From assembly GCF_900129875.1 (NCBI RefSeq), contig NZ_FQXC01000010.1:1-55690 (forward strand): a stretch of 55,690 nucleotides of DNA, given 5' to 3'. Both the position numbers and the translations under genes were made by a program. Source of the DNA: Marivita hallyeonensis (GTDB lineage: Bacteria > Pseudomonadota > Alphaproteobacteria > Rhodobacterales > Rhodobacteraceae). This document shows positions 33,403-41,422 of this stretch, one piece after another. How positions within the stretch are numbered: position 1 is the first letter of the stretch; each line of letters opens with the position of its first letter. The notes beneath the pieces were generated by a model. The model was not told the DNA's origin, did not search any database, and worked only from the letters and a program-made list of their open reading frames with translations.

Positions 33403-34889
33403 ATCGTGGCGCCGATTTGCCAGGGAACGAACTCGTAATCGCCAAGCCCCTGCGCTTCGGATTTGGACGGCTCGCCAGACGCCATCCGCAGCCACATCTC
33501 ATAGATCTCGCGGCCGACCTCTTCGACGGATTTGCCATCGGACAGGATCGTGCCCGCGTTGATATCCATGTCGTCGGACAGGCGGCTGTACATCTCGGTA
33601 TTGGTGGCGACTTTCATGGAGGGGCTGGGCTTTGCGCCAAAGGCCGATCCGCGCCCCGTGGTGAAGCAGACAAGAGTGCAGCCACTGGCGATCTGGCCAG
33701 TGACCGAGACCGGATCGTAGCCGGGGCTGTCCATGAAGGTGAAGCCCTTCGCGGTGACGGGTTCGGCGTATTTGTAGACGCCAGTCAAAGGTGTCGTTCC
33801 GCCTTTCGCCGCCGCGCCGAGGGATTTCTCAAGGATCGTCGTCAGCCCGCCCTGCTTGTTCCCGGGGGAAGGGTTGTTGTCCATGCTGCCATGATTTCGG
33901 GCGGTGTAGTCCTCCCACCAGCGGATCAGGTCGATCAGTTTCTCGCCCGTTGCACGATCCTTGGCACGGGCGGTGAGCAGGTGTTCCGCGCCGTAGATTT
34001 CCGGCGTTTCGGCCAGCACGCCCGTGCCACCTTGGGCCACGAGAAGATCGCAGGCGTACCCCACGGCGGGGTTCGCGGTCACGCCCGACCACGCATCCGA
34101 TCCGCCGCATTGCAGGGCGACCATCAGTTCAGAGGCCGGGACCTCTTCGCGTTTCGCTTCGTTGACGATGGGCAGCATCGCGTCGATCTTCTTGATGCCG
34201 AGTTGGATCGTCTTTTGTAGTCCGCCCACATCCTGAATGTTCATCGTCTGGAAAAGTGGGCCGGGCGTCAGGCCATAGGCTTCGACCAGCCAGTCGATCT
34301 GGTTCATCTCGCAGCCCAGACCCGCCATCAAGACCGCGCCGACATTGGGGTTGCGGGCGTAGCCCCACATCACGCGCTGCAGGGCCTCGAACCCATCGCC
34401 GCTCCCGGCCATGCCGCATCCGGTGCCATGCACGAAGGCGACGACGCCATCGACATTCGGATAGGCGGCGAGCTTGTCCGGCGTGAAATGCGCCGCGATC
34501 ATCCGCGCGGCGGTGGCCGAGCAATTCACGCTCGTCAGAACGGCGATGTAGTTGCGTGTGCCGACACGGCCGGTCACCCGTTTGTAGCCCATGAATGTGT
34601 CAAAGGTCTCCGCCGGCGGGGCAGGGCGCAGGTTGGTCGAGAACTCGTACTCTGTCTCGACGCCCCGGAATTCGAGGTTGTGCGTGTGGACGTGGGCACC
34701 CTTGGCAATGTCCTCGGCGGCGTAGCCGATGATCTGCGCGTATTTGCGGACAGGCAGGCCCTTGGCGATGGCCTCTGTCGCCATCTTGTGTCCGCGCGGG
34801 ATGAGTTGGATCGCGCCCTCGGCGCCAACTTCAAGCGGGCGGATCGCGGTGACGACGTTGTCTTGGTCTGACAGGCGGACGGTGTTCAT
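33399..34889 (-). CDS. uxaA: UxaA-family altronate/galactarate-type dehydratase
   Basis: A 496-residue dehydratase. The N-terminal SAF domain covers about residues 1-90, ending near HVHTHNLEF. The UxaA catalytic part contains NYIAVLTSVNCSATAA, GTGCGMA, GLGCEMNQ and QCGGSDAWSG. UxaA dehydrates D-altronate to 2-keto-3-deoxygluconate; close relatives act on galactarate or other hexonates. The KDG kinase at 52646 would use that product. The N-terminal SAF and C-terminal dehydratase parts are in a single chain, as usual. It lies after repeat copy 3 in the TRAP operon. Confidence 0.85.
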   Translation of the reverse strand: MNTVRLSDQDNVVTAIRPLEVGAEGAIQLIPRGHKMATEAIAKGLPVRKYAQIIGYAAEDIAKGAHVHTHNLEFRGVETEYEFSTNLRPAPPAETFDTFMGYKRVTGRVGTRNYIAVLTSVNCSATAARMIAAHFTPDKLAAYPNVDGVVAFVHGTGCGMAGSGDGFEALQRVMWGYARNPNVGAVLMAGLGCEMNQIDWLVEAYGLTPGPLFQTMNIQDVGGLQKTIQLGIKKIDAMLPIVNEAKREEVPASELMVALQCGGSDAWSGVTANPAVGYACDLLVAQGGTGVLAETPEIYGAEHLLTARAKDRATGEKLIDLIRWWEDYTARNHGSMDNNPSPGNKQGGLTTILEKSLGAAAKGGTTPLTGVYKYAEPVTAKGFTFMDSPGYDPVSVTGQIASGCTLVCFTTGRGSAFGAKPSPSMKVATNTEMYSRLSDDMDINAGTILSDGKSVEEVGREIYEMWLRMASGEPSKSEAQGLGDYEFVPWQIGATM

Positions 34890-34901
34890 GTCTATGTCTC
34901 A

Positions 34902-34948
34902 TTGGGGGCCAGCCCCCAAACCCCCGGAGTTTGTTTGGCAAGATGAAG
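34902..34948 (+). repeat. G/C-rich intergenic repeat, copy 3
   Basis: The hairpin TTGGGGGC/GCCCCCAA followed by CCCCCGGAGTTT and GGCAAGATGAAG, nearly identical to copy 1. It fills most of the 67-base gap between the PhyH gene and uxaA. In this operon it would be read on the minus strand, possibly as a stability or attenuation element. Confidence 0.75.
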
Positions 34949-34956
34949 AGGCAGGC

Positions 34957-35907
34957 TTAGGCGCAAGCCGGGCTGTCGGAGGTCCATCGGTGGATGGGAA
35001 TATGCGGTTTCGGGACGAGGTTCGTGCGGGCGTCGAGCCACATCTGTTTGTATGCGCGCCAGTCGCGGAGTTCGGAGTTCGGGTTCTCGCGCGAGCGCGC
35101 AACGAAATCGGGGAAATGCGCGCGCCCTGTCGGCTGGCCCGTCACGTTGTAGCGGATGTCGAAGGACCAGCGGAAACCGTCGGTCGTGTTGTCGAGGGCA
35201 GCGTGCGGTGTGAGCGGGTGGAAGATCACCGCGCCACCGGCTTTCACGGGTAAAGGCTGCGCCTTTGACTCGTCGATAAAGCCATCCGCGATGGAGGTCT
35301 GGCGCTTCGGACAATGCGGATACATCTGCGGTTTGCCGGGAATGACTTGCAGGCAGCCATTGTCGAGCGTCGCGTCCGTGATGGCGAGCCAGACTGTGAC
35401 CATTTTCGTATGGTCGCCATCTTCATGCGCTACGGCGCGGTCCTGATGCCAGTCGGTCGCCATGATATGCGCCGTTGTTTCCGTTGTACGAAGTGTACGG
35501 GACGGCGGTTTCAATCGTACATGTTGAATCGGGTTCGACGTGATCTCTGGCCCGATCAGATCTTCGACCATGTCGAGCAGTTGGGGGCAGGTGAGCATGT
35601 TGAACACCTCTGGCCCGATGTGGAACGGGGTGTCTGCTTCGATCTTTGATCCCGGCAGGGTGATGTCCATGGGCTGAAACCATTCGCAACCGGCGTCGTA
35701 GGCGACGAGCAGCTTTTGGAAGAAGTCCATGTCGCCTGGCGGCGGGACGCGGCCTTCGGCGTGCCAGGCGTCGTACATCTCGTCCAGCAAATTGGTGTAT
35801 TCGGCTTTGACCGCGTTGAGCATGTCGGGCGGAAGCACATCCTCGACAACCAGCACGCCGTCACGCTCGAAGCTTATGATCTGGTCGGCGGACAGAAACA
35901 GGCTCAT
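34957..35907 (-). CDS. Phytanoyl-CoA dioxygenase (PhyH) family protein 2
   Basis: A 316-residue Fe(II)/2-oxoglutarate oxygenase-fold protein. The HxD iron site is in DWHQDRAV (about residues 149-156). The distal histidine is in HPLTPHAALDN and the Arg in RWSFDIRY. The substrate is unknown. The ATG at 35907 overlaps the preceding enolase-superfamily stop by four bases. It is not a close copy of the PhyH protein at 22521. Confidence 0.82.
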   Translation of the reverse strand: MSLFLSADQIISFERDGVLVVEDVLPPDMLNAVKAEYTNLLDEMYDAWHAEGRVPPPGDMDFFQKLLVAYDAGCEWFQPMDITLPGSKIEADTPFHIGPEVFNMLTCPQLLDMVEDLIGPEITSNPIQHVRLKPPSRTLRTTETTAHIMATDWHQDRAVAHEDGDHTKMVTVWLAITDATLDNGCLQVIPGKPQMYPHCPKRQTSIADGFIDESKAQPLPVKAGGAVIFHPLTPHAALDNTTDGFRWSFDIRYNVTGQPTGRAHFPDFVARSRENPNSELRDWRAYKQMWLDARTNLVPKPHIPIHRWTSDSPACA

Positions 35908-36989
35908 GCGCGGACCCTTTCCAGTTTGTCCCAATCGAACGCCACGCCGTGCCCCGGCACGTCGCGGGCAATGGCGTGGCCTTCGGTGATGGCAAGCGGG
36001 GTTTCGACATAGTTGTCGAGGCCAAACCCGTGCGCTTCGAGATACGACCGGTTCGGGCAGGCGGCGAGCAGGTGGACGGTGATGTCATGCGCGCCGTGGC
36101 TGGTGACAGGCAGGTGAAACGCCTCGGCCAGGCGCGCGATCTTCATGAAGGGTGTGACCCCGCCGCAATTCGTGACGTCCGGTTCGGGGAAGGTGACACC
36201 ACCTTCGATGGCGGTGCGGAATTCCCACAGCGAGCGTAGGTTTTCGCCGGATGCGATGGGGATGCCGCCCTCGGTCAGGATACGACGGTGGCCTGCCGGG
36301 TCCTCTGGTGGGATGGGTTCTTCGAACCACACAAGGTCGAATTCACGGAAGGCGCGGGCGGCGCGCACGGCGGCGTCCACGGTGTATTTCATGTTCGCGT
36401 CGACCATCAGCGGAAGGTCGGGGCCGAAGGCGTCGCGCATGGCGACGATCTTGGCGACGTCTTCCCGCAAGAGGTCGCGGCCCACTTTCATCTTGATGGC
36501 GCGGTGACCGTTCGCGATGTTCTCGTGGGTCTGATCGACAAGTTCAGAAGGCGTAAGATCAAGGTCGATCCCGCCCGCGTAGCACGGCACCTTGGGATCA
36601 TATCCGCCAAGGAGTTGGTAAAGCGGCAGGCCCGCCTTGACCGCTTTCAAATCCCAAAGCGCCATGTCGAGAGCCGACAAGGCAAGAGCTGTCGGCCCGC
36701 CGCGCCCGCCATAGTGAAACGCCCACCACAGGTCTTTCCAGATCGCCTCGATCATCGCGGGATCGCGGCCCAGCACCATCGGTGTCATCTCGCGGGCGAG
36801 GATGTCGGCTATCGCACCACCATTCACGCCGCAGGTGAAGGTGTAACCGACACCCGTCGCGCCGTCGGAGTCCGTCACCCGTGCTGTCACGACTTCGAAG
36901 ACGGTCATGGTGCCGTGCATCGAGTCCTCCAGCGCCCGGGGCAGGGGGATCAGGTAGTGATCGGTCTGAACCCTGTCGAGCGTTGCCAT
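35904..36989 (-). CDS. Enolase-superfamily (mandelate racemase-type) acid-sugar enzyme 2
   Basis: A 361-residue MR/MLE-family protein. The catalytic KxK is in IKMKVG (about residue 165). The metal ligands are in VDANMKY, WFEEPIPPED and SGENLRS, and the HxD-type base is in SHGAHDIT. It resembles the talarate/galactarate and related acid-sugar dehydratases. It directly follows the TRAP transporter genes (four bases after dctM), so its substrate is probably what the transporter brings in. The exact acid sugar cannot be read from the sequence. Confidence 0.82.
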   Translation of the reverse strand: MATLDRVQTDHYLIPLPRALEDSMHGTMTVFEVVTARVTDSDGATGVGYTFTCGVNGGAIADILAREMTPMVLGRDPAMIEAIWKDLWWAFHYGGRGGPTALALSALDMALWDLKAVKAGLPLYQLLGGYDPKVPCYAGGIDLDLTPSELVDQTHENIANGHRAIKMKVGRDLLREDVAKIVAMRDAFGPDLPLMVDANMKYTVDAAVRAARAFREFDLVWFEEPIPPEDPAGHRRILTEGGIPIASGENLRSLWEFRTAIEGGVTFPEPDVTNCGGVTPFMKIARLAEAFHLPVTSHGAHDITVHLLAACPNRSYLEAHGFGLDNYVETPLAITEGHAIARDVPGHGVAFDWDKLERVRA

Positions 36990-36993
36990 GGCA

Positions 36994-38589
36994 CTAGAGG
37001 AACACCGTGATGATCGGCGGATAGGCCAGCAGCACGGCCAGAGCGAGCAGCTGCAGGCAAATGAACGGCAGGAAGCCCCGGAAGATGTCCGTCAGCGAGA
37101 TATGGGGCGGCGCCACCGATTTGAGGTAGAAGGCCGCCGGGCCGAACGGGGGCGAGAGGAAGCTGACCTGCATGTTCATACAGAACACCACGCCGAACCA
37201 GATCGGGATCATGCGCGGGTCGATGGTGCCGAGCCAGCCGATTTCCTCGGCCGGAAGTCGGACCACGATCGGCAGGAAGACCGGCATGATGAGAAGCACG
37301 ATCCCGATCCAGTCCATGAACATCCCCATGATAAGGAAGATGAGCATCATCATCAGGATCACACCCATGGTCGGCAGGTCATAGCCCACGATCAGGTTTG
37401 CCACGTAGGTGGGACCGCCCGCCAACGTGTAGGCGGCGGCCAGCGCCGAGGCACCGATGGTGACCCAGATGATCGTCCCGGTGGATCGCAGGGTTCGGAC
37501 CAGCGCATCCCAGACGATCTCGAAATTCATCTCGCGCCGCAGAAGGCCAATCACGAAGACCGCGACGACGCCCATGCCAGCGGCTTCGGTGATGCCGGTG
37601 ATCCCGCCGTAGATCGAGCCCATAACAACCCCGATCACAACAATAGGCGCGACGAGGCCCTTGCCCATTTGCCAGCCCCTACGCGTGCGTTCCGCACCGA
37701 CGACGAGGTAGGCGATGGCTGCGAAAATCGCGAAGGCGCCGATCAGGTAGGGGATATCCGCGACCATGCCGAGCGGAATGGGGTCGGTATTCTCAACCAC
37801 CTGATTGTCGCCGGTGGCCGTGAAGAACAGCGCGCGTCCCAAGAGAACACCGGAAATCCACATGCCCATCCGGGCGAGGAAGCCCAGGAACATCATGCGC
37901 TTCTCGTTGCCCTCTGGTTCACCCGGTACGGGTTCGGGCAGCGGCGCAAGCGATGGGTTCAGGTTCGTGCGCACCACGATGTAGACGATAAAGAAGGTGG
38001 CCAGCATGAAGCCGGGCAGGAAGGACGCGGTGAAAAGCGCCTTGATCGAGGTTTCCGTCACCAGCCCGTAGAAGATCAGAACAATTGACGGCGGGATCAT
38101 CGTGCCCAGAGACCCCGACGCGCAGATCGTGCCAATGGCGAGGTTCTGGTTGTAGCCGAGGCGGAGCATCTGGGGCAGGGCGATCAGGCCCAAAAGAACC
38201 ACCTCGCCGCCGATGATGCCCGACATCGCTGCCATGATTACCGCCATGATCGACGTCACGATGGCGATGCCGCCGCGTGTCCGGGACAGCCAGACATTGA
38301 GCGAGGAATACATGTCCTTCGCGATGCCGGATCGCTCGAGTAAGGCCGCCATGAAGATGAATAACGGGACCGATATCAGGACGTAGTTCGTCATCTGTCG
38401 GTAGACCGCCTGACCCACGACCGAAAGCGGCCCTTGTCCGAAGGTGCGGAACAGGATGTCGAAGTCGAACTTCAGAACCAGCGTCACCACCGCAAGGAAG
38501 GCAGAGGCAAAGCCAAGCGGCATCCCGATGGCCAGAAGCGCGAACATGGCCAGCAGGATAATGAGGCTGAGGGTGCCGATATCGACCAT
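36994..38589 (-). CDS. dctM: TRAP transporter large permease (DctM), long form
   Basis: A 531-residue TRAP large subunit, about 100 residues longer than the common form. The extra sequence lies around residues 215-325 and includes a charged, proline-rich loop (LPEPVPGEPEG) and more hydrophobic segments. The DctM core is clear, for example GPAAFYLKSVAPP. It forms the transport channel with DctQ and takes substrate from DctP by sodium or proton symport. GAGGTG lies upstream of the ATG, one base after dctQ. Confidence 0.88.
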   Translation of the reverse strand: MVDIGTLSLIILLAMFALLAIGMPLGFASAFLAVVTLVLKFDFDILFRTFGQGPLSVVGQAVYRQMTNYVLISVPLFIFMAALLERSGIAKDMYSSLNVWLSRTRGGIAIVTSIMAVIMAAMSGIIGGEVVLLGLIALPQMLRLGYNQNLAIGTICASGSLGTMIPPSIVLIFYGLVTETSIKALFTASFLPGFMLATFFIVYIVVRTNLNPSLAPLPEPVPGEPEGNEKRMMFLGFLARMGMWISGVLLGRALFFTATGDNQVVENTDPIPLGMVADIPYLIGAFAIFAAIAYLVVGAERTRRGWQMGKGLVAPIVVIGVVMGSIYGGITGITEAAGMGVVAVFVIGLLRREMNFEIVWDALVRTLRSTGTIIWVTIGASALAAAYTLAGGPTYVANLIVGYDLPTMGVILMMMLIFLIMGMFMDWIGIVLLIMPVFLPIVVRLPAEEIGWLGTIDPRMIPIWFGVVFCMNMQVSFLSPPFGPAAFYLKSVAPPHISLTDIFRGFLPFICLQLLALAVLLAYPPIITVFL

Positions 38590-38590
38590 C

Positions 38591-39406
38591 TTACTTCACC
38601 TCGCCGAGCGTTTGTTTGATCTTTTCGATTTCTTCTTCGTCGATATCGTCCGCCGGCGTGTGTTCGCCCGGTTCCTTGTCCCAGTCGGCAATCAGGTTGG
38701 ACACGGCCTGAAGCGTCACGGCAAGGATGATAATCAGGATGGCGGGTTTGACGGTGCCGGGCAGGGGCGGATCCCATGCCGTGCCAAAGGTCTCCATCCG
38801 CAGCATCCGGCGCATCGCGTCGTTATATCCGCCCCAGATCATGGCGAAGGTGAAGACACAGATCAGCGCAACTGAGATCAGATCGGACAGTTTCTGCAGC
38901 CAGCGCGGGAACATGTCGTAAATGATATAGATGCGGATATGGCAGCGCTGTTGCATGGCGTATTGGCCAGCGAACAGGAAGACGAACGCGGCGATCCAGA
39001 GCGACAGTTCATTCGCCCAAAGCGTCGGTCGACTGAACACGTAGCGCGAGACGACCTCGTAGAACATGACCAGCACGATGAAAGCGGTGGCGATCATGGC
39101 AAGGCGAGAGCAGATCAGCGAAAAGATGTCGAAGAACCCGTCAGGCTTGGTTTCGATCGAGACGGCCCAGTCAGACAGGTAGATCGATCCCAGCAGCAAA
39201 GACAGGAAGGTCAATGTCAGCATGGCCCAGACAACAGGGCGGCCCACGGGGCGGATCATCTCGTGCATGCCAAGTGCATCGTCGCCGAAGGCAATGCGGT
39301 TGAAGACAAGCCAGGCATAAAGGGCAAGCGTGATCACTATGCTCGCGATCATGGCCGTTCGCACCCGTTTTCGATACGATCCCAGCCACAGGCTTTCCTG
39401 TGTCAT
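38591..39406 (-). CDS. dctQ: TRAP transporter small permease (DctQ) with N-terminal extension
   Basis: A 271-residue small subunit, clearly longer than the usual 160-190. The C-terminal part (from about residue 100) is the normal four-helix DctQ domain with SRPTLWANELSLWI. The first 100 residues add two hydrophobic helices (about residues 18-36 and 58-76) and a linker. The tail is acidic (DDIDEEEIEKIKQ). GGGGGAG lies upstream of the ATG. It is paired with an equally enlarged DctM. Confidence 0.87.
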   Translation of the reverse strand: MTQESLWLGSYRKRVRTAMIASIVITLALYAWLVFNRIAFGDDALGMHEMIRPVGRPVVWAMLTLTFLSLLLGSIYLSDWAVSIETKPDGFFDIFSLICSRLAMIATAFIVLVMFYEVVSRYVFSRPTLWANELSLWIAAFVFLFAGQYAMQQRCHIRIYIIYDMFPRWLQKLSDLISVALICVFTFAMIWGGYNDAMRRMLRMETFGTAWDPPLPGTVKPAILIIILAVTLQAVSNLIADWDKEPGEHTPADDIDEEEIEKIKQTLGEVK

Positions 39407-39450
39407 AACGCGCGCTCCCCCTCGCGGACGATGATGGATGTTCTTGGATC

Positions 39451-39474
39451 AGCGGGCCCAATGGCGGGCCCGCT
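39451..39474 (-). promoter_or_regulatory. Stem-loop between dctP and dctQ
   Basis: A perfect nine-base stem (AGCGGGCCC/GGGCCCGCT) with a six-base loop lies in the 96-base gap after dctP. No T run follows. Such stem-loops after binding-protein genes are thought to protect the upstream mRNA or partly stop transcription. This gives more binding protein than permease. Confidence 0.75.
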
Positions 39475-39502
39475 GCAGCCTTTAGTCAAAGGCGGCGCAG
39501 GC

Positions 39503-40516
39503 TTAGTTGATCAAACCAAGCTGACGCAGATAGGCCTTGTGGCTTTCGACAAGCGCGCGGGTTTCCGGGTTCTTGTCGGCCCAGCCTTCCCAGGCTGTTT
39601 GTGCGGCCTGACGGAAGGTCGCGCGGTCTTCGGCAGACCAGTCATAAAGCGTGACGCCCTGTTCCTGCAGCGCTGCTGCGGCTTCGGAGTTCGCTTTTTC
39701 GTTGAAGAGCGCGATCTGGAAGCTCAGCTTCTGCCAGGCCGTATCGATGATGCGGCGCTGCTGGTCGGTCAGGCTGTTCCAGACATCGAGGTTACAGGCA
39801 AGGTGGTCCGACGGCATGGAGTGGAAGCCGGGGTAGGTGGCGTGCTTCACGATGTCATAGATGCCGAGGCCGACGTTGTTGGCGAGGCCTGATGCGTCTG
39901 CGCCGTCGATGATACCGGTTTCCAGAGCGGTAAAGATTTCGGTGAAGTCCATCACGATGGGCGAGGCGCCGAGTTCTTCGAAGATCTCGGTTTCAAGGCC
40001 CGGGGGCGACCGGAACTTCCAGCCTTTCAGGTCTTCGAACCCAGCGATCGGGCGCGAGGACGACAGCGATTCCTGGCCGTAGATCGACCAACCGATGAGC
40101 TGCATGTTCTGTTCGTTGTAAAGCGCCTGCGCGGCTTCGTAGCCGTCGCCGTAATAGAGCCAGCTATACTGCTGCCACGGGGTGTCGTAGCCACCCATGA
40201 TGTCGCCGACGAACTGGAATGCCGGGTTCTTGCCGGTCTGGTAGGCGCCGCCGGTCGCGTCGCAATCGACGATGCCGTTGATCGCCGCGTCAAAGGTTTC
40301 CACGGTCGCGACAACCGACGAAGAATAGAACATCTCGATGGTGATATCGCCGCCCGACATCACCTGCACGTCGTCGATCCAGCGTTGCAGGAACTGGCCT
40401 GTCGGATGCTCTGTCGCGTAATGTGTCTGAATGCGAAGCGTTACCGGTTCCGCGCTCACAGCGCCTGCCACCATCGCAGCCGCAGCTGTTCCCATGAAAA
40501 TGGACTTGAAATTCAT
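39503..40516 (-). CDS. dctP: TRAP transporter solute-binding protein (DctP)
   Basis: A 337-residue periplasmic binding protein with a 22-residue signal peptide (MNFKS, hydrophobic AAAAMVAGA, then VSA-E). The DctP-type core includes GLETEIFEELGASP, the FTEIFTALETGIIDGADA signature and the LGIYDIVKHATYPG segment. The arginine in KFRSPPG is the expected carboxylate contact, so the ligand is an organic acid, probably an acid sugar. GGGAGG lies seven bases before the ATG at 40516. It is the first gene of an eleven-gene leftward operon, with operator 5 and a second palindrome upstream. Confidence 0.9.
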   Translation of the reverse strand: MNFKSIFMGTAAAAMVAGAVSAEPVTLRIQTHYATEHPTGQFLQRWIDDVQVMSGGDITIEMFYSSSVVATVETFDAAINGIVDCDATGGAYQTGKNPAFQFVGDIMGGYDTPWQQYSWLYYGDGYEAAQALYNEQNMQLIGWSIYGQESLSSSRPIAGFEDLKGWKFRSPPGLETEIFEELGASPIVMDFTEIFTALETGIIDGADASGLANNVGLGIYDIVKHATYPGFHSMPSDHLACNLDVWNSLTDQQRRIIDTAWQKLSFQIALFNEKANSEAAAALQEQGVTLYDWSAEDRATFRQAAQTAWEGWADKNPETRALVESHKAYLRQLGLIN

Positions 40517-40558
40517 GTATTTTCCTCCCGTAGCAGTCTTGCGACCGCTTGTTTTGTG

Positions 40559-40573
40559 TTTGGTCTGACCAAA
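40559..40573. promoter_or_regulatory. Second type of palindrome upstream of dctP (TGGT-N3-ACCA)
   Basis: A perfect 15-base inverted repeat, TTTGGTC-T-GACCAAA, lies between operator 5 and the dctP start. TGGTNNNACCA is the spacing used by several FCD-type GntR proteins such as PdhR and LldR. It may bind another regulator, or the same one more weakly. Confidence 0.55.
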
Positions 40574-40584
40574 GTCTTTCCGAT

Positions 40585-40600
40585 GGATGGTATACCATCC
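40585..40600. promoter_or_regulatory. Operator 5: TGGTATACCA upstream of the TRAP operon
   Basis: A 16-base perfect palindrome (GGATGGTATACCATCC), 69 bases before dctP. It is 56 bases from operator 6 (centre to centre), close to five helical turns, so a regulator could bridge the two. Confidence 0.87.
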
Positions 40601-40640
40601 TGAAACGACGCTAGCGAAAGCCATGTCGACAATCAATATT

Positions 40641-40656
40641 TTTTGGTATACCAAAA
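40641..40656. promoter_or_regulatory. Operator 6: TGGTATACCA upstream of the gntR gene
   Basis: A 16-base perfect palindrome (TTTTGGTATACCAAAA), only 27 bases before the regulator's start codon. It is in the right place to block transcription, so the regulator probably represses itself. Confidence 0.87.
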
Positions 40657-40682
40657 TTTGAATTCTGGCACAGGGTGCGCAA

Positions 40683-41384
40683 GTGGTCGGTTCGGACGAC
40701 GGAAATTTTGATGTTGATACCGATGCTAGCCTGCCCGAACGCATCGCCGCGCAGCTTCGTCGCGATATCCTGAACGGGAAATTCGCGCCGGGCACCACGA
40801 TCAAGGAACGCGACAACGCAGCCGAGATGGGCGTCAGCCGAACCCCGATGCGCGAGGCGATTCGTATTCTCGCCAAAGAGGGGCTTCTGGTTCTGCGCCC
40901 CGCCCGCAGCCCCATCGTGTCGGAACCGTCGTTCAAACAGATTGCAGATAACATAGAGGTGCTGACGGCGCTTGAACTGTTGTCAGCCGACCTGGCCTGT
41001 CAAACCGCGACCGACGCGCAAATCAACGAAATCGTTCTGGCCCAGGACAGGTTCGCGTCGCAATACGATGTCCTTGAGCCGGTCGAGGTGTTCGAGTTGG
41101 ACATGCAGGTGCATCTCGCGATTGCACGCGCTTCGAATAACGACGTGCTGATTGAAACGCATCGGAGCATCCTCGGCCGCATGTGGCGCGCCCGTTTCCT
41201 GTCGGCGCGCCGACAGGACAGCCGGGATCGCGTGCTGCGCCAGCACGCATTGATCGTTGAAGGATTGAAACGGCGCGACGCGGACGCGGTGCGCGGGATC
41301 CTGTCCGACCATCTCGAACACATCCTCATCAAGGTGCGCGAGTATTTTGAACACGAAGAAGCGGAAACCGCCGAAGCGTCGTAA
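40683..41384 (+). CDS. GntR-family regulator, FadR/FCD subfamily (probable master regulator)
   Basis: A 233-residue regulator. The N-terminal winged helix covers about residues 17-80, with the recognition region VSRTPMREAIRILAKEGLL. The C-terminal FCD domain has metal-ligand candidates in DMQVHLAIA, RQHALIVEG and SDHLEHIL. FCD-type GntR proteins bind TGGT-ACCA-like palindromes and release them on binding organic or sugar acids. The start is a GTG with AGGG seven bases upstream. Seven copies of TGGTATACCA in the window, one in front of this gene, point to it as their binder. It is the only transcription factor gene seen in the catabolic part. Confidence 0.9.
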   Translation: MVGSDDGNFDVDTDASLPERIAAQLRRDILNGKFAPGTTIKERDNAAEMGVSRTPMREAIRILAKEGLLVLRPARSPIVSEPSFKQIADNIEVLTALELLSADLACQTATDAQINEIVLAQDRFASQYDVLEPVEVFELDMQVHLAIARASNNDVLIETHRSILGRMWRARFLSARRQDSRDRVLRQHALIVEGLKRRDADAVRGILSDHLEHILIKVREYFEHEEAETAEAS

Positions 41385-41422
41385 CCCCAAAAAAAGACCA
41401 TCTACTGAACAGGAAGGCTGAC

